Assembly: GCF_014202505.1 (NCBI RefSeq)
Contig: NZ_JACHGW010000001.1
Coordinates: 1,550,001 to 1,614,000, forward strand
From: Armatimonas rosea
GTDB taxonomy: Bacteria; Armatimonadota; Armatimonadia; Armatimonadales; Armatimonadaceae
Direction of reading: 5' to 3'
DNA: 64,000 nucleotides
The notes under the pieces are model-generated. The model was given only the letters and a program-made list of their open reading frames with translations. It was not told where the DNA came from and made no database searches. Each line of letters starts with the position of its first letter. Position 1 is the stretch's first letter. This document shows positions 17,359-25,514 of this stretch, piece by piece. The position numbers and the translations under genes were made by a program.

Positions 17359-19962
17359 TTACTCGTCCCCATCCCCATCACTTCCCGTGGGCGCTTGGTA
17401 CAGCGCACGGGGGAACGGAATACCGGGGCGCTGGGCGCTCCAGATCGCCCGTGCGACCGTCTCGGCGTCGGCTTTGTCCACATCGTCCCAGTTGAGCTTC
17501 TCGCACGCCTCGGCGAGGCGGCGGGCCTCACCGGAGAGAGCGACCTTGCCGGGGTTGAGCTCATCGAGGGGGATGCGGTTGGGGAGTGCGGCGAACGGCG
17601 TGAGGTCCGGCGTGCTCGTAAAGCAGCTTGTCAGAGGGGTGGCGGTGCGGTCAAAGCGGTTCATCGCCGGGAAGCCTAGGGTCAGGCCGATCGTGCGGAT
17701 AAAGCTCGTGTGGTTGAAGAGCGTGCTATTGACACTGCCGCGCCGGGTGTAGGGCGAGATGCACAGCGCGACTGTCCGGTGACCGTCCACGTGGTCCACC
17801 CCAAACTGCGAGTCGTCCTCGATCACCAGGATCAGGGTCTCTTTCCAGAACTTCGACTTGCTGAGGCGCTCCACAATTCGGCCCAGCGCCAGGTCGTTGT
17901 CGGCGACCGTGGCGCGTGGGGTCGGGCCACCGGCGCGGGTGCCCGCCGTGTGGTCGTCGGGGAGGAGTAGGATCGAGAGGTTTGGCATCTTGCCGTCTTT
18001 TTCGAACTGGTCGATATCGGCGAGATACTGGTCGGCGCGCCACTGGTCGGAGACGGTCGAGGGGAAGCCGATGTAGGTGGGGTGGAGCAGGGGCCGGAGC
18101 GCGGCGTTGTCCGTGCCCGGCTTCATTGCGTAGCGCTTCCCGCCGCTCTTGTAGTCGTCCCAGAGTGTCTTCCAGCCGGGGCGTACGGGCTTGCCGGTCT
18201 GCGTGTCGGTGATCACGGGCTTGTTGACAAACTCGCCGTAGACCCGCACGGACTTCTTCTTGGCGACCGCCGCGGTCCACAAAAAACCTGTCGGGGAGCC
18301 CGAGAGCGCATCGCCACCGTCGTAGGGGTACGAGCGCGTGTGGGCGGCGTAGTTGTGCTCCATGTAGTCATTGGCGACAGCAGAAACACTCCACTGGTGA
18401 CCGTCGGCGGAGTTCGTCCCGCTGGTGTAGGTATTGTCGAGCAAGACAAACTGCCGGGCCAGCGCGTGGTGGTTGGGGGTGACTTCCTCGGGGAAGAGCG
18501 CCAGCTTGGGGTCGCCGTTGCCCTCCTTCATGTCCCCAAAGACATAGTCGTAGGTCTGGTTTTCCTTGATGATGTAGACCACGTGCTTGAACACCGATGG
18601 CTCCCCAACACGCTCGGGCACGGGCACGGGCGCGACCCCACGCCGGGCGGGTCTCTCTGCCATGCCCCAGCGGTTGTTCTCGGCCACGACCTTGGGATCG
18701 GCGATGGTCGGCGGCGTGAACTGGACGAGTCCCAGTGTCCCGTGCACCCCCGATGCCGGCGATGGTTTCTCGCGCAGCGTTCGGCTCCCGTAGCCCTTGC
18801 TACTTGCTACAACCAAGCCCCCCCCGCCCCCATGCATGGGGGAGCCTGAGAGGGCAATCGGGTACCAGCCGGTGGGGGTGTAGCCGAGAATCTTGCCCGT
18901 CGCCAGCTCGACATGCGCGATCGCGTTGGCACCGCCACAGGCCACGTAGGCGACTCTTTCATTGCTACTGAGCGCGACCGCGGTGGGAATCTGCCCAAAG
19001 CCAGGGTCTTGCTCGGGGGCCAGAACAAAGGCGCGGGTGACTTTGGCACCAACAACGTCCAGCACTTGTAGCGTGTCGTCGTCGCTGCTGGCGACGTAGA
19101 GCGTCTTGCTGTCTTTCGTGAAGGCCAGCCCCGACGGCTGCCGGCCCGCTTCCACTTTTCGCGCCGTCAGGCTCGCCGTATCGACCAGTGCCACACTGCC
19201 GCTCTTGGCCGCGTCGGTCTTGGTGTCGATCCGAATCGCCGTGCCCGCCGAGTCCGCGCTGGCCTCGTTTTTACCTGCGACGCGCCCGCCCCGGCATGAG
19301 ACCGCGAGTGTCTTGCCATCAGGCGAGAGGCGTAGGTGATAGGGAGCCGCATCGACGAGCACCGTGCGCTCGGTCTTGCCCGTGGTGAGGTTCACGACTG
19401 CGATCACGTTGCGAATCCCCATCCCCACATAGAGCCGCGCCCCATCGGGGGAGATCGCAAGCCCGGTGAGCTGCGGATCGCCGGTCTGCCGGCCACGCCC
19501 TTGGGTTCCCGCCGCGATATCCGGGTCGCCGAGCGCACCCACGGAGTCGATCGTGAGCTCTTTGTCTTTCTTCCAGCCGCTCTCGCTCTTGGCAAAGCGC
19601 GCGACTTTTCCCCCCGCTAATGTCGCGTAGAGTGCCTGCCCGCTCGGCTCCCAGACAATCCCCAGTGGCCCCGCCTCGATTCCGGCGACGCTCGCGACTG
19701 ACTCGCCCGTGGCGCTGTAGAGCGCAACCTGGTTCTGCGCCAGCACCGCCACGAGCGCACCATCGGGCGAGACCGCCACATCCTTGGGCCGCGACGCCCG
19801 CAGGGTCTGCAACTTCCCCACAGGCGTGATGCGCTGGTTCGACGATACCAACGCCGCGCCGCCGGCCTGCTCCCCAATCTGCTCGACTCGTCCTTGTGTC
19901 AGCCCCATGGTCATGGCTCCCAGGCCAAGCACCAGCGCCAATCCTGCCCCTTGTGTCTTCAT
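17359..19962 (-). CDS. Secreted YncE-like beta-propeller / phosphoesterase fusion
   Basis: An 867-residue protein with a signal-like N-terminus. Residues 30-430 are propeller blades of the YVTN/YncE type (PKDVAVSPDGALVAVLAQNQ, QLTGLAISPDGARLYVGMG, PYHLRLSPDGKTLAVSC). Residues 455-800 are a phosphoesterase of the acid phosphatase/phospholipase C superfamily: HVVYIIKENQTYDYVFGD carries the metal-binding ENxTYD motif, and ADGHQWS, DDHTAG and IEDDSQFGVDHVDGHR supply further metal ligands. The substrate is unknown; such fusions are usually extracytoplasmic phosphate or phospholipid hydrolases. A TATCCT box lies 6 nt before the start. The C-terminus ends in a polar tail. Confidence 0.88.
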   Translation of the reverse strand: MKTQGAGLALVLGLGAMTMGLTQGRVEQIGEQAGGAALVSSNQRITPVGKLQTLRASRPKDVAVSPDGALVAVLAQNQVALYSATGESVASVAGIEAGPLGIVWEPSGQALYATLAGGKVARFAKSESGWKKDKELTIDSVGALGDPDIAAGTQGRGRQTGDPQLTGLAISPDGARLYVGMGIRNVIAVVNLTTGKTERTVLVDAAPYHLRLSPDGKTLAVSCRGGRVAGKNEASADSAGTAIRIDTKTDAAKSGSVALVDTASLTARKVEAGRQPSGLAFTKDSKTLYVASSDDDTLQVLDVVGAKVTRAFVLAPEQDPGFGQIPTAVALSSNERVAYVACGGANAIAHVELATGKILGYTPTGWYPIALSGSPMHGGGGGLVVASSKGYGSRTLREKPSPASGVHGTLGLVQFTPPTIADPKVVAENNRWGMAERPARRGVAPVPVPERVGEPSVFKHVVYIIKENQTYDYVFGDMKEGNGDPKLALFPEEVTPNHHALARQFVLLDNTYTSGTNSADGHQWSVSAVANDYMEHNYAAHTRSYPYDGGDALSGSPTGFLWTAAVAKKKSVRVYGEFVNKPVITDTQTGKPVRPGWKTLWDDYKSGGKRYAMKPGTDNAALRPLLHPTYIGFPSTVSDQWRADQYLADIDQFEKDGKMPNLSILLLPDDHTAGTRAGGPTPRATVADNDLALGRIVERLSKSKFWKETLILVIEDDSQFGVDHVDGHRTVALCISPYTRRGSVNSTLFNHTSFIRTIGLTLGFPAMNRFDRTATPLTSCFTSTPDLTPFAALPNRIPLDELNPGKVALSGEARRLAEACEKLNWDDVDKADAETVARAIWSAQRPGIPFPRALYQAPTGSDGDGDE

Positions 19963-19968
19963 GTCGAT

Positions 19969-19974
19969 AGGATA
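19969..19974 (-). promoter_or_regulatory. -10-like box for 19962 gene
   Basis: TATCCT on the minus strand with 6 nt to the ATG at 19962; a weaker match than the others. Confidence 0.35.
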
Positions 19975-20027
19975 CCAAATTACCGGGGAGGGTTGATTAA
20001 ATTGTCTTGTGACCGTGGTTTTAGCCA

Positions 20028-20145
20028 GGACGGTAAACGTCCGGCTGTAGGGCCTTTGGCCGCCTCCTCGTTCCTCGTCGGTACAATTTCCGAGCGGAGC
20101 GAGGCGGCGGAGGCACGACGCCCCATAGCCGCACGATTTCCGTGC
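20028..20145. repeat. Dispersed repeat, copy 1 (near-identical inverted copy at 28160)
   Basis: Positions 20028-20084 are the reverse complement of 28160-28216 with a single visible mismatch over 57 bp. It contains the core CTCGTTCCTC (20067-20076). The downstream part (CCCCATAGCC.CACGAT.TCCGT) also has a counterpart near 28229-28252. No open reading frame; intergenic between convergent-side and divergent genes. Confidence 0.75.
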
Positions 20146-20148
20146 GGG

Positions 20149-20976
20149 TTAGGAACCAAACAGCTCGCGTGCCTCGGTGATGCTGCGCTGGTCGGTATCG
20201 GTGCGGGAGAGGGACTCGGGCGTGCCGGGCTCCCAGCCTTGCTCGATATAGACCGGGATGGTGGGGCAGTGCTGTGTTACGTAGGCCGCGATGGGGGTAA
20301 AGTCGATGTCGCCGCCTTGCTGGAAGCTCTCGGTAAAAATGCCGCCCTGGGTCTGGCGCAGGTGCAGACAGCAGAGGCGCTCGCCGTAGAGGGAGAGCAG
20401 GGTCTCCACCGCGACCTGGCTACCGCCGCAGCCACGGTGCACCCACTGGGGATCGAAACAAAAGCCCATGAGCTCGGCAGGAACTGCGGCCAGCATGGCG
20501 TGGAGCTCGCGCGCCCCGTGGCGCAGCTCGGCATCGTGGATGTGGTAGGCGACCAGGACGCCCTCGGCACTCAGGGTGCTACAGAGCGCACGCAGGGCAC
20601 GGCCTTGCAGGCGCAGCTGGTCGTCGGTCTTGTCCTGCGGCTTGCCCCACGCCAGCGGCTCCGCATTGATCGTCAGGCACTGTGCGCCCCGCGCCTTGGC
20701 CCAGAGTGCCGCCTCGGTGAGCGCATCGAAGCTCGCCTCGGCACCGGGCTCGTGCAGGCGGACATTTCGGTAGGTCGAGAGCAGCGCCAGCCCGTGCCTG
20801 TCCATCGCCTTCCCTAAGCGCTCCCGATCCGCCGCGTCCTCCGAGAGAAAGGGCTCAAAACAGCTCGCCCCCGCCGCTTTTACACTGGCGAGTGCCTCAT
20901 CGTAGTGGTCTTCCAGGCGCTTGAGCCGCCGCCCGTAGTGCTGGCCCCACCGCCAGGCTCCGATTCCTAGTTGCAT
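20149..20976 (-). CDS. Sugar phosphate isomerase/epimerase family TIM barrel
   Basis: A 275-residue cytoplasmic protein of the xylose-isomerase-like TIM barrel (AP endonuclease 2) superfamily. Strand/ligand motifs seen are FEPFLSE at about residue 40, LTINAEPL (about 100), VAYHIHDAEL (about 145, His and Glu metal ligands), GFCFDPQW (about 170, Asp) and CLHLRQTQGG (about 210, His). These positions bind the divalent metal in the family. The true sugar substrate cannot be told. It is divergent from the phytanoyl dioxygenase-like gene, with start codons 31 bp apart. TAAAAT lies 8 nt before its ATG. Confidence 0.8.
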   Translation of the reverse strand: MQLGIGAWRWGQHYGRRLKRLEDHYDEALASVKAAGASCFEPFLSEDAADRERLGKAMDRHGLALLSTYRNVRLHEPGAEASFDALTEAALWAKARGAQCLTINAEPLAWGKPQDKTDDQLRLQGRALRALCSTLSAEGVLVAYHIHDAELRHGARELHAMLAAVPAELMGFCFDPQWVHRGCGGSQVAVETLLSLYGERLCCLHLRQTQGGIFTESFQQGGDIDFTPIAAYVTQHCPTIPVYIEQGWEPGTPESLSRTDTDQRSITEARELFGS

Positions 20977-20984
20977 ACGCCCGC

Positions 20985-20990
20985 ATTTTA
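20985..20990 (-). promoter_or_regulatory. -10 box for leaderless isomerase gene
   Basis: TAAAAT on the minus strand, 8 nt before the ATG at 20976, only 3 bp from the opposing -10. Confidence 0.45.
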
Positions 20991-20993
20991 GAG

Positions 20994-20999
20994 CAAAAT
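20994..20999 (+). promoter_or_regulatory. -10 box for leaderless dioxygenase gene
   Basis: CAAAAT with 7 nt to the ATG at 21007. An alternative TAGAAT abuts the ATG and is too close to serve. Confidence 0.35.
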
Positions 21000-21006
21000 C
21001 TAGAAT

Positions 21007-21840
21007 ATGGAAACAACGGCGCTACCGTTCCGCCTCACCGACGATGAGCGAAGGCACTTTAACGAGCAAGGGTATCTGATTGTCGAGGACGCACTCAACC
21101 GCGAGCAGGTCGCACGCCTGACCGCCCTCACCGACACGGTCCACGAAAAGAAGCTCGCGGCAGGCTTCGATCCGCACACGGCTCTCTTCTACCCTAACTT
21201 CATCCCCGATGCCCCGGAGTTCGCGGACTTAGTGGACTACGAGAAGATTCTACCAAAGGTCTGGGGCATTCTGGGCTGGAATATCTACCTCTACCACGCG
21301 CATCTGATCGTCACGCCGCCCTCGGGCAAGCCGCGCGACAACAAGACCTTTGGCTGGCACCAGGACAGCGGTCGGGTCAACCAAGAAATGGAGAGTCACC
21401 CGCGTCCGCGCCTCTCGCTGAAAGTGGCGTATTTTCTCTCCGACACCAGCGAGGAGGGGCGCGGCAACTTCTGGATCATCCCCGGGAGCCATTTAGACGA
21501 CACCCTCACGCTCCCGGAGAACCGCGAAGGCCAGCCCGCGGGCGCGATTCCCGTGAAGGTGAAGCCCGGCACCGCGGTGTTCTTCGACCGGCGCCTCTGG
21601 CACACCGCCAGCCCCAACTGGAGCGAGATCACCCGCAAGATTCTCTTCTACGGCTACGGCTACCGCTGGATTCGCACCAAGGACGACATGACGGTCCAGG
21701 ACCTCTGGCCCCACTCCGATCCGATCCGCAAGCAGCTCCTCGGCTACGGCACCAACTGCAACGGCTTCTACTCGCCCACCGACGACGATGTCCCGCTGCG
21801 GGTCTGGCTCCGAGAACACTCCCCCGACGAGGCACGCTAA
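21007..21840 (+). CDS. Phytanoyl-CoA dioxygenase (PhyH) family protein
   Basis: A 277-residue Fe(II)/2-oxoglutarate-dependent oxygenase of the PhyH family. GWHQDSGRVN at about residue 117 gives the HxD iron ligands. DRRLWHTASPN at about residue 197 gives the distal His, and the Arg-lined C-terminal strand (ITRKILFYGYGYRW) would hold 2-oxoglutarate. The family hydroxylates small molecules; no substrate can be assigned. It pairs divergently with a sugar isomerase-like gene. It is tail-to-tail with the 21837 gene, their stops sharing CTAA. Confidence 0.85.
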   Translation: METTALPFRLTDDERRHFNEQGYLIVEDALNREQVARLTALTDTVHEKKLAAGFDPHTALFYPNFIPDAPEFADLVDYEKILPKVWGILGWNIYLYHAHLIVTPPSGKPRDNKTFGWHQDSGRVNQEMESHPRPRLSLKVAYFLSDTSEEGRGNFWIIPGSHLDDTLTLPENREGQPAGAIPVKVKPGTAVFFDRRLWHTASPNWSEITRKILFYGYGYRWIRTKDDMTVQDLWPHSDPIRKQLLGYGTNCNGFYSPTDDDVPLRVWLREHSPDEAR

Positions 21841-22436
21841 CTCGCGATGGTAAGCAGAATTCCTAGTAGTCGCTCGATGGGGTGGAGGTACTCCTCGTCT
21901 CCGTCTATCTCCAGGTGATCGTCGGTGAGTCGGAGAAAGCGCCAGTTGCTTCCGGTGGTGACGGCGCCGTAGAGAATGGGGAGTGTACTGTCTTCGCGTG
22001 CATTGAAGATGCGGGCGGCGACCAGCTCGGCGGCACACTGCGCCAGCCCGAGGTTGATCTTCTCGTTCTTGGCCTCGACCACGGCAAAGACAGGCGCATG
22101 GATGGAGTATGGGTTGCTGTCGCGGGAGAGCAGGTAGTCGCAGTAACCGTTGAGACCGCGCTCGGCATCCACGTTGAAGTCCACACCGGAAAATAGGCTA
22201 ATTTGTTGGTCGCACTGACGGCGTACCTCCGCCAGAATCGGCATGATGAGCAGCTCGGAGCGGGCTTTCTCGGTTCCAATGGCTAGTGCCAGAGGCTCGT
22301 ACTCGCGGAGGGCGGTTCGAAGAAAGTCGCTAGGAGTGGCGGTGTACTCGCTGTCGAAAAGGCGGGCCTGGAACGAAATGGTCAGGCCAAAATCCCGCCG
22401 CAAGACGGAGAGATCGGTGAAGTTTGAGTAGGCCAT
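21837..22436 (-). CDS. PD-(D/E)XK-like nuclease-fold protein of unknown role
   Basis: A 199-residue protein. The segment GLNGYCDYLLSRD ... FAVVEAKNEKINLGLAQCAAEL (about residues 95-135) has the spacing Asp - Glu-x-Lys of the restriction-endonuclease-like fold, with a helix carrying Gln after it. Similar proteins are common as unknowns in cyanobacteria and other environmental bacteria. Nuclease activity is inference. ATG 22436 is chosen over a TTG at 22463 because TATACT lies 6 nt upstream. It is divergent from mgsA. Codon use is more AT-rich than its neighbours. Confidence 0.7.
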   Translation of the reverse strand: MAYSNFTDLSVLRRDFGLTISFQARLFDSEYTATPSDFLRTALREYEPLALAIGTEKARSELLIMPILAEVRRQCDQQISLFSGVDFNVDAERGLNGYCDYLLSRDSNPYSIHAPVFAVVEAKNEKINLGLAQCAAELVAARIFNAREDSTLPILYGAVTTGSNWRFLRLTDDHLEIDGDEEYLHPIERLLGILLTIAS

Positions 22437-22442
22437 GCGCTC

Positions 22443-22448
22443 AGTATA
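22443..22448 (-). promoter_or_regulatory. -10 box for leaderless 22436 gene
   Basis: TATACT on the minus strand, 6 nt from the ATG at 22436. Confidence 0.5.
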
Positions 22449-22465
22449 CCGTCTTGTATCCAAGG

Positions 22466-22471
22466 TAAAAT
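22466..22471 (+). promoter_or_regulatory. -10 box for leaderless mgsA
   Basis: TAAAAT with 6 nt to the ATG at 22478. The opposing -10 at 22443 is only 17 bp away. Confidence 0.5.
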
Positions 22472-22477
22472 GGGCGC

Positions 22478-22852
22478 ATGAGTGACGAAAAGTACGTGGC
22501 GCTGATCGCCCACGATGGACGGAAAGATGTGATGGCGGACTTCGTGCGACGGCACAAGAAGCGCCTCGACGGCCTGCCGCTGGTGGCGACGGCGACCACG
22601 GGGGGGATTATCGAGGCGGAGACGGGCCTGGACGTAAAACGCGTGCTCTCGGGGCCGCGCGGCGGGGACCTCCAGATCGGAGCGATGATCGCGGAGGGGA
22701 AGGTGCGCGCCGTGGTGTTCCTACGCGACCCCCTCACCGCGCACCCGCACGAGCCGGATATCAACGCCCTGATGAAGGTCTGCGATATTCACAATGTCCC
22801 GCTCGCCACCAATATCGCCACGGCAGAGATGCTGCTGGACAACTTAAAGTAA
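22478..22852 (+). CDS. mgsA: Methylglyoxal synthase
   Basis: A 124-residue enzyme converting dihydroxyacetone phosphate to methylglyoxal and phosphate in the cytoplasm, a glycolytic bypass. Family motifs are intact: ALIAHDGRKD (the conserved His), TATTGG (phosphate loop), LSGPRGGDLQIGA (the catalytic Asp of GGD) and DPLTAHPHEPDI with VPLATN. Length is slightly shorter than the usual 130-150. The stop codon overlaps the sulfatase ATG as TAATG, so the two genes are translationally coupled, an unusual pairing for mgsA. Confidence 0.93.
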   Translation: MSDEKYVALIAHDGRKDVMADFVRRHKKRLDGLPLVATATTGGIIEAETGLDVKRVLSGPRGGDLQIGAMIAEGKVRAVVFLRDPLTAHPHEPDINALMKVCDIHNVPLATNIATAEMLLDNLK

Positions 22853-24210
22853 TGAAACAGCCCAATATTCTTGTCTTTCTCACCGATGACCACGGGCCGT
22901 GGGCGATGGGCTGTGCGGGCAACAAAGAGCTGCACACGCCCGCGATGGATTTTTTGGCCCGCACCGGGGCACGGATGACCCATGCCTACACGCCGGGGCC
23001 GGTCTGCTCGCCGGCGCGTGCGAGCTTTTGGACGGGGCGCATGCCATCGCAGCACGGGATTCACGACTGGATTCAAGAGCCAACCCGCCCGACCATTCGC
23101 TTGCAGGGCGAGGTCAATCTGGCAGAGCGGCTCAAAGCAGCGGGCTACCAGACAGGTCACTTTGGAAAGTGGCACTGCGGCGCGAGCTGGGAGAAGCAGC
23201 CGGGCTTCGACGACTACCTCGGGGAGAATAAAGAGCAGTACCCGCACAAGGGAGTCTGTAAGTTTACGCACAACGGTGTCCCCGTGGAGCACAATGGTCA
23301 CCGGGCGCCGTTTGTGACCAAAAAGGCGCTGGAGTTCTTGGAAAAGCGCGATAAAAACCGGCCGTTCTTTTGCTTTATTGGGCATGTGGATACGCACTCG
23401 CCGTTTACGATGCACCCGGAGCGGCTGGTCGAGAGCCATGCAAAAGACAGTTTTTCGGACATTCCCAAGGAGAAGTATCTCGGGAACGCGGCGCGGGTGC
23501 CGGGGAAGCTCCCCGATGCGAAAGAGCACCGGCGCCGGCTGGAGCAGTACTACGCCGCCGTAGAAATGATCGACGAGCAAGTGGGGCTGGTTTTAGACTA
23601 TCTGGATGGAATCGGGGAGCTGGACAACACACTGGTGGTCTACACGGGCGACCATGGGCACATGAACGGGCACCACGGGCTCTACTTTAAGGGTAACGCC
23701 ACCCAGCCGCCAAACTTCTACGACGAGAGCATCCAGGTTCCTTGTGTCCTGCGCTGGCCCGGTCAGATCGCGGCGGGGACGGTGAGTGCGGCCCCGGCCA
23801 GCCACTGCGATCTTTTTCAGACGGTGCTGGCGGCCGCAGGCGCTCCCGCGCCGGGCTACGATGGGCCGGGGCATAGCTATCTTGGCTTGCTGGGAAACGC
23901 CGTCGATAGCAAGTGGGGCGATGCGAGCTTTTGTGAGTACGGAACCGCGCGAATGATTCGCACGCCCAAGTGGAAGCTGGTCGTGCGGTACGCCCCCCAA
24001 GCAACCGGCGATGAGCTCTACGACTTGGAGCGCGATCCGCGGGAGACGAAAAATGTCCTCGGTGACCCTAAAAACGCCGCCACGATTGTGGAGCTACGGG
24101 AGCGCTTGGACGCGTTTTTTGCTAAGTACACCCAGCCCGGCCGCGATGGGCGGGAGCTCGCCGCCAAGACCCCGGATTTCTTCAACGATAGCAAGCTCTG
24201 GCATCCTTGA
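22852..24210 (+). CDS. Sulfatase (arylsulfatase family)
   Basis: A 452-residue type I sulfatase. NILVFLTDDHG supplies the first metal-binding Asp pair. VCSPARASFWTGRMPSQHG contains the C-x-P-x-R signature whose Cys is oxidised to formylglycine. HFGKWHCG and TGDHGHMNGHHGLYFKG provide later active-site residues. There is no signal peptide, so it is cytoplasmic or exported by another route. It probably hydrolyses sulfate esters from a sugar or aryl donor. No formylglycine-generating enzyme lies in the window. Coupled to mgsA by TAATG. Confidence 0.9.
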   Translation: MKQPNILVFLTDDHGPWAMGCAGNKELHTPAMDFLARTGARMTHAYTPGPVCSPARASFWTGRMPSQHGIHDWIQEPTRPTIRLQGEVNLAERLKAAGYQTGHFGKWHCGASWEKQPGFDDYLGENKEQYPHKGVCKFTHNGVPVEHNGHRAPFVTKKALEFLEKRDKNRPFFCFIGHVDTHSPFTMHPERLVESHAKDSFSDIPKEKYLGNAARVPGKLPDAKEHRRRLEQYYAAVEMIDEQVGLVLDYLDGIGELDNTLVVYTGDHGHMNGHHGLYFKGNATQPPNFYDESIQVPCVLRWPGQIAAGTVSAAPASHCDLFQTVLAAAGAPAPGYDGPGHSYLGLLGNAVDSKWGDASFCEYGTARMIRTPKWKLVVRYAPQATGDELYDLERDPRETKNVLGDPKNAATIVELRERLDAFFAKYTQPGRDGRELAAKTPDFFNDSKLWHP

Positions 24211-24332
24211 CCGGGCGCCGGGCATTAAAATACCCGGCAGAAAGTAAGGAGCGTCCCGGGGACGCACAAATTTAGGGGCTTTGCGCGTCCCCGGGACGCT
24301 CCCCCAATCCGAGGCGGGTATTTTACCGCCCG
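24211..24332. repeat. Palindromic element with an 18-bp perfect inverted repeat
   Basis: GGAGCGTCCCGGGGACGC (24248-24265) and its exact reverse complement (24285-24302) flank a 19-nt loop. They are bracketed by hairpins GCCGGGCATTAAAATACCCGGC (24217-24238) and GGCGGGTATTTTACCGCC (24313-24330). The last hairpin contains the stop codon of the leftward gene. It sits between convergent genes and may serve as a two-way terminator. Confidence 0.7.
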
Positions 24333-24715
24333 ACAAAAAGAAGAACCAGCAGCAAGACAAGATAGACCGGCCAGATCGTCGGTTTAAACAGGTGCGCGAT
24401 CCAGAAGCCCGCCTTGTCTAGCTCGGGGTGGGGGGTCATGCGAAAGAGCTTGGCGCGACGGATACTGGCCCTGTGGTAGAGGCGGTGGTAGCGGCGCTCG
24501 TGGTAGAGAAACGTGGCATCGAGGCACCAGAACACTAGGATCGGAACGAGGGCAACCAGGTAGACAAGCGGCGTGTCGCGCTTATGGGCAAACACGGCGA
24601 CCCCTATCGTCAGAGTCACCGCCCAGCCTTTGATCAGAAATCCGTTGTTCGCCAGCCGCGCAATCACCGCCTGGATCATCTCCAGATGTTTACGCCGGTC
24701 GTCCTCCTGTGCCAT
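24323..24715 (-). CDS. Small membrane protein of unknown function
   Basis: A 130-residue protein. An N-terminal amphipathic helix (HLEMIQAVIARLANNGFLIK) leads into two closely spaced membrane helices (residues about 30-65). A charged cytoplasmic segment (YHERRYHRLYHRASIRRAK) follows, then a C-terminal membrane helix (PVYLVLLLVLLFVG). Proteins with this LANNxFLIKGW opening are widespread but, to my knowledge, uncharacterised. It has the best Shine-Dalgarno in this region (AGGAGG at 24721-24726, 5 nt before ATG), placed inside the 3' end of the SIS gene, which it overlaps by 26 nt, so it is the second gene of that operon. Confidence 0.75.
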   Translation of the reverse strand: MAQEDDRRKHLEMIQAVIARLANNGFLIKGWAVTLTIGVAVFAHKRDTPLVYLVALVPILVFWCLDATFLYHERRYHRLYHRASIRRAKLFRMTPHPELDKAGFWIAHLFKPTIWPVYLVLLLVLLFVGR

Positions 24716-25502
24716 CGTTTCCTCCTACCGACTCAAAGAGCCGCGCCAGTCGGTGCGCGTGCTCGTCGTACGCCGCTTGAAAAATCTCCACGCTCCGGGC
24801 GGAGCCCACCGCCACCGCTCCGGCTAGGGCCAAAGGCGGCTTTCCGGCTTCCGTCAGCAGCTTCGCCGTCTCCGCCTTCATGCAGTTCACCAGCATCGCC
24901 CCGCCCACGGTGGAGCCCGGCGCGACCTTCATCTCCATCCCCGGAATCTGCACTATCGCATCGCCAATCGGTGCGCCCGTGTCGAGGACAATCTCGGCGA
25001 AGTCCATCAGCTTCTTCCCATCGCTGCGCTTGCTCGCCGATGCCTCCGCGTGGACTTTCGAGACAATCGCCACCACGGGAATCCCCCGGCTCTGGAAAAT
25101 CTCGGCAAGCTCCACCGGCACTAGGCTACACCCCGACGACGAGATAATCAGCGCGGAGTCGGTGGGTTTGAGATCAAAGTTACGCAGGATCTGTTCCGCC
25201 AGCCCCGAGACATTCTCCAGGAACATCGCCTGACGCTGGCCATTGGCGCCCACGACGAGGTTATGGAAGCTCAGTGAGAGCTCGACTAAGGGATTCCAGC
25301 CGGGGTAGGAGCCGTAGCGTGGCCACATCTCCTCGACCATCATGCGGCTATGCCCGGAGCCAAAGACATGGACCATGCGCCCGGTCAGGATCGTGGCGGC
25401 AAACAGCGCCGCCGCTTGCTGCATCGCCGCTTCCTGCGCCGCGACTGTCTCCACCATCTGGCGACAGGCTTCTAGATACGAAAGGGTTGGACTACTACTC
25501 AC
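24690..25502 (-). CDS. SIS-domain sugar isomerase-like protein (UPF0309-like)
   Basis: A 270-residue protein with a sugar isomerase (SIS) fold: VHVFGSGHSRMMVEEMWPRYG at residues 44-64 holds the phosphosugar loop, and ALIISSSGCSLVPVELA at 142-158 the Ser-rich second loop. GMEMKVAPGSTVGGAMLVN resembles the end of UPF0309 proteins. These act on or sense phosphorylated amino sugars; no specific reaction is known. The GTG start is preceded by TAGAAT at 6 nt. It is 9 nt from the SDR gene, so read-through is also possible. Confidence 0.82.
   Translation of the reverse strand: MSSSPTLSYLEACRQMVETVAAQEAAMQQAAALFAATILTGRMVHVFGSGHSRMMVEEMWPRYGSYPGWNPLVELSLSFHNLVVGANGQRQAMFLENVSGLAEQILRNFDLKPTDSALIISSSGCSLVPVELAEIFQSRGIPVVAIVSKVHAEASASKRSDGKKLMDFAEIVLDTGAPIGDAIVQIPGMEMKVAPGSTVGGAMLVNCMKAETAKLLTEAGKPPLALAGAVAVGSARSVEIFQAAYDEHAHRLARLFESVGGNDGTGGRPA
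24721..24726 (-). promoter_or_regulatory. Shine-Dalgarno site of the 24715 gene
   Basis: AGGAGG on the minus strand, 5 nt before ATG, inside the upstream coding frame. It shows that internal operon genes here use Shine-Dalgarno initiation while first genes are often leaderless. Confidence 0.7.
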
Positions 25503-25508
25503 GCCCTC

Positions 25509-25514
25509 ATTCTA
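25509..25514 (-). promoter_or_regulatory. -10 box for leaderless SIS gene (GTG start)
   Basis: TAGAAT on the minus strand, 6 nt before GTG 25502, lying across the stop codon of the SDR gene. Confidence 0.5.
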
